DNA of 14,241 nucleotides, from the NCBI GenBank assembly GCA_036271375.1, contig DATBAT010000285.1, positions 1 to 14,241 of the forward strand, read 5' to 3'. The position numbers were made by a program, and so were the translations under genes. The notes under the pieces were generated by a model that saw nothing but the letters and a program-made list of their open reading frames with translations, searched no databases and was not told where the DNA came from. Origin of the DNA: DATBAT01 sp036271375. Lineage in GTDB: Bacteria; Acidobacteriota; Terriglobia; Terriglobales; Acidobacteriaceae. This document shows positions 12,724-14,241 of this stretch, in pieces (within the stretch, counting starts at the first letter, position 1; each line of letters begins with the position of its first letter).

Positions 12724-13145
12724 TTCTTTTTCCCGATCGCGATGTGGTAGGCATCAGCCACGCTGATGAAGTTCAACAAACCGGCAACGATAAGGAATTT
12801 TGTGCCGTAGTCGGCGGTGGCGTGCTCGATTGCCCCCGGCCCCCATCCCAGCGCCTGGCTGAGGATGTATAAAGCGCCCGCGCCTACGTCGCCGACGAAT
12901 CCCAGCATGTCGAGAATGTCTCCGCCATTGGGGTGGTAGACGTGCCCTTCCATCGCGAGGCCAATCAGAAACATGGCGACGATAGATACCAGCAATAGCG
13001 TGCCGCGAATCCAACGCTTGAGGAGCAAGTGGCCGGCACCCGGGATGAGCCATCCCACGGCCGGTACAAGGACTTGCATTAAGGACGAAGCCGGTTCGCC
13101 GGGAACTTCGCTGAGGCTGGTTTTTTCTTCCGCGGTATTAGCCAT
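12720..13145 (-). CDS. Four-helix membrane protein (DUF6677/TM2-like)
   Basis: In this 141-residue integral membrane protein a polar N terminus is followed by hydrophobic segments at about 25-42, 48-67, 77-99 and 115-137. The first carries GWLIPGAGHLLLKRWIRG, a pattern like the PGxGHxYxGxxxRG of TM2-type and DUF6677 membrane proteins found in acidobacteria. My memory of the family name is moderately sure; the function is unknown. The ATG directly follows the TGA of the M24 peptidase gene (TGAATG, no gap) and the 3' end overlaps the next gene by four bases. All three are therefore one translationally coupled unit. No separate promoter is visible. Confidence 0.78.
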   Translation of the reverse strand: MANTAEEKTSLSEVPGEPASSLMQVLVPAVGWLIPGAGHLLLKRWIRGTLLLVSIVAMFLIGLAMEGHVYHPNGGDILDMLGFVGDVGAGALYILSQALGWGPGAIEHATADYGTKFLIVAGLLNFISVADAYHIAIGKKK

Positions 13146-14241
13146 TCAGATGATTACGATCTCACTCTGGATTTTACCAGTAACTTCGGCCTTTCCGGGG
13201 CGCACCAGTACATCGACTTCGAGGCGCACACCAAATTCCGGCAGATAGATGCCCGGTTCCACGGAAAAACAGGAGTTAGGCTGGATAAGGCGCTCGTCGT
13301 GGATCTCGAGATCGTCCATGTTCGCGCCGTTGGAATGGATGTCGGTGCCGATGGAATGCCCGGTGCGGTGGATGAAATATTCTCCGTACCCGGCTTTCTC
13401 GATGGTGCCGCGAGCGGCGCGGTCGACTTGCCAGCCAGCTAGAGTTTTGCCGGCTGAGATCGCGTCGATGACGGTCTTTACTCCGGCATCGCGAGCCTGC
13501 CTTACAATTTCGAAAACTTCGCGGATTTTTTCCGATGGAGAAGTCCCGATAAAGCCGACCCAGGTGATGTCGTAGTAGACGGAGTCTGGGATGTTCTGCT
13601 TGGCGAAGACATCGAGCAGAACCAGATCGCCTTCCCGCATGGGGGCGGAGCCTTGTGCTCGTGGTTCATAGTGCGGATCGCCGGCGTGAGCGTTCACTGC
13701 GACAATCGGCGGATCGTGGGTGACTAAGCCATCGCGGGCAAATGCCTCCATAAACCACTGCGCGATCTGGTATTCGGTGGCGCCGCCGTTGCGCACACGG
13801 CGTCCAATTTCCTGAAAGGCGGCAGCGGTGATTTCATCGACCGCTCTGGCAGCGGCGAAGTGAGACTTGATCTGGTCGTCCGTCCAGGTGGATTCGAAAC
13901 GTGCCACCAGATCGCCCGAGCTGACAATGGTCTTGCCGAAGCTGCGAATCAGATCGACAGTTCCAGCGTCCACCAATGAAATCGTGAAGACAAGATTATT
14001 CGGCGAGTACTGCATCGCAAGGGTTGAGCAACCGGCGAGCAGAGTCTTCAGTTTGTCGAACAGGTCTTGCCATCCGGCGTATTGGAACTTCGAGCCGGGA
14101 AGCGAGTCGAGGTGTCCGGACTCGATCTTGTGCACCAGCTTGATGGGATCGCCCTTGGCGGGAATGAGGTAGTACCAGCGGCGGGTGACCATATTGTCTT
14201 CGCGCAACCCCAAAACCCGGTACGCGATGGCGTCGCGGTGA
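13146..14241 (-). CDS. M24-family metallopeptidase (Xaa-Pro aminopeptidase-like), 5' end outside window
   Basis: This is a probable cytosolic metallo-aminopeptidase of the pita-bread fold that removes N-terminal residues, often before proline. The frame stays open past the TTG at 14213 to the window edge (RDAIAYRVLGL), so that TTG is not the true start and the N-terminal domain is cut. At least 364 residues are present. Numbering from the TTG, all five metal ligands are seen: Asp201 (LVLLDVFAK), Asp215 (YYDITWVG), His286 (HRTGHSIG), Glu319 (SVEPGIYLP) and Glu332 (RLEVDVLV). The two aspartates are 14 apart rather than the usual 11, with the insertion KQNIPDSVYYDITW, a variant known in some M24 proteins. 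It heads a tightly coupled operon with two membrane protein genes. Confidence 0.92.
   Translation of the reverse strand, partial: HRDAIAYRVLGLREDNMVTRRWYYLIPAKGDPIKLVHKIESGHLDSLPGSKFQYAGWQDLFDKLKTLLAGCSTLAMQYSPNNLVFTISLVDAGTVDLIRSFGKTIVSSGDLVARFESTWTDDQIKSHFAAARAVDEITAAAFQEIGRRVRNGGATEYQIAQWFMEAFARDGLVTHDPPIVAVNAHAGDPHYEPRAQGSAPMREGDLVLLDVFAKQNIPDSVYYDITWVGFIGTSPSEKIREVFEIVRQARDAGVKTVIDAISAGKTLAGWQVDRAARGTIEKAGYGEYFIHRTGHSIGTDIHSNGANMDDLEIHDERLIQPNSCFSVEPGIYLPEFGVRLEVDVLVRPGKAEVTGKIQSEIVII

Noticed and set aside
14208..14213. TTG at 14213 as the true start of the M24 peptidase
   Set aside because: The same frame stays open to the window edge with plausible family sequence (AYRVLGL), so the gene continues outside the window.

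Overview
The window is ordinary bacterial chromosome: GC-rich, densely coded, with genes on both strands. Protein character (a DUF4097-like exported protein, a YVTN-type beta-propeller lipoprotein, a PGAGH-type membrane protein) and the short palindromic intergenic elements suggest an acidobacterium of the Terriglobia/Koribacter kind. That placement is inference from pattern recognition; no rRNA or other marker here proves it.

Layout. The 3' end of guaA (1-640) faces a minus-strand ribbon-helix-helix antitoxin/PIN toxin pair (643-1265) with a striking operator-like repeat at its 5' end. Next come zwf (1472-2839), a roughly 180-bp repeat-built intergenic element (2844-3023), a short-chain dehydrogenase (minus), a pair of inverted covarying hairpins (4009-4086), tyrS (minus) and purN (plus). 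The last codons of purN are made from a hairpin repeat. A 119-residue unknown protein and a convergent GlsB/YeaQ-type membrane protein follow, sharing one CTAG for both stop codons. Then come lpdA, a HicA-HicB toxin-antitoxin locus whose hicA carries a one-base frameshift (8503-8690) next to an intact hicB, a DUF4097-like exported protein, a beta-propeller lipoprotein and a double-GNAT acetyltransferase. The window ends with a minus-strand operon: an M24 aminopeptidase running off the right edge, a four-helix membrane protein and a two-helix small membrane protein.

The named metabolic genes are housekeeping: GMP synthesis, pentose phosphate entry, purine formyl transfer, tyrosyl-tRNA charging and the E3 subunit of 2-oxoacid dehydrogenases. 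They do not form one pathway operon. The accessory content is two small toxin-antitoxin loci, one of them broken, plus at least three kinds of short palindromic element.

I found no phage, insertion sequence, CRISPR array, tRNA or rRNA, and no convincing multi-gene novel system. The points most worth a second look are the frameshifted hicA, the repeat-derived purN tail, the covarying hairpins, the 180-bp element, the TGTA/TACA operator, and several genes that look leaderless.
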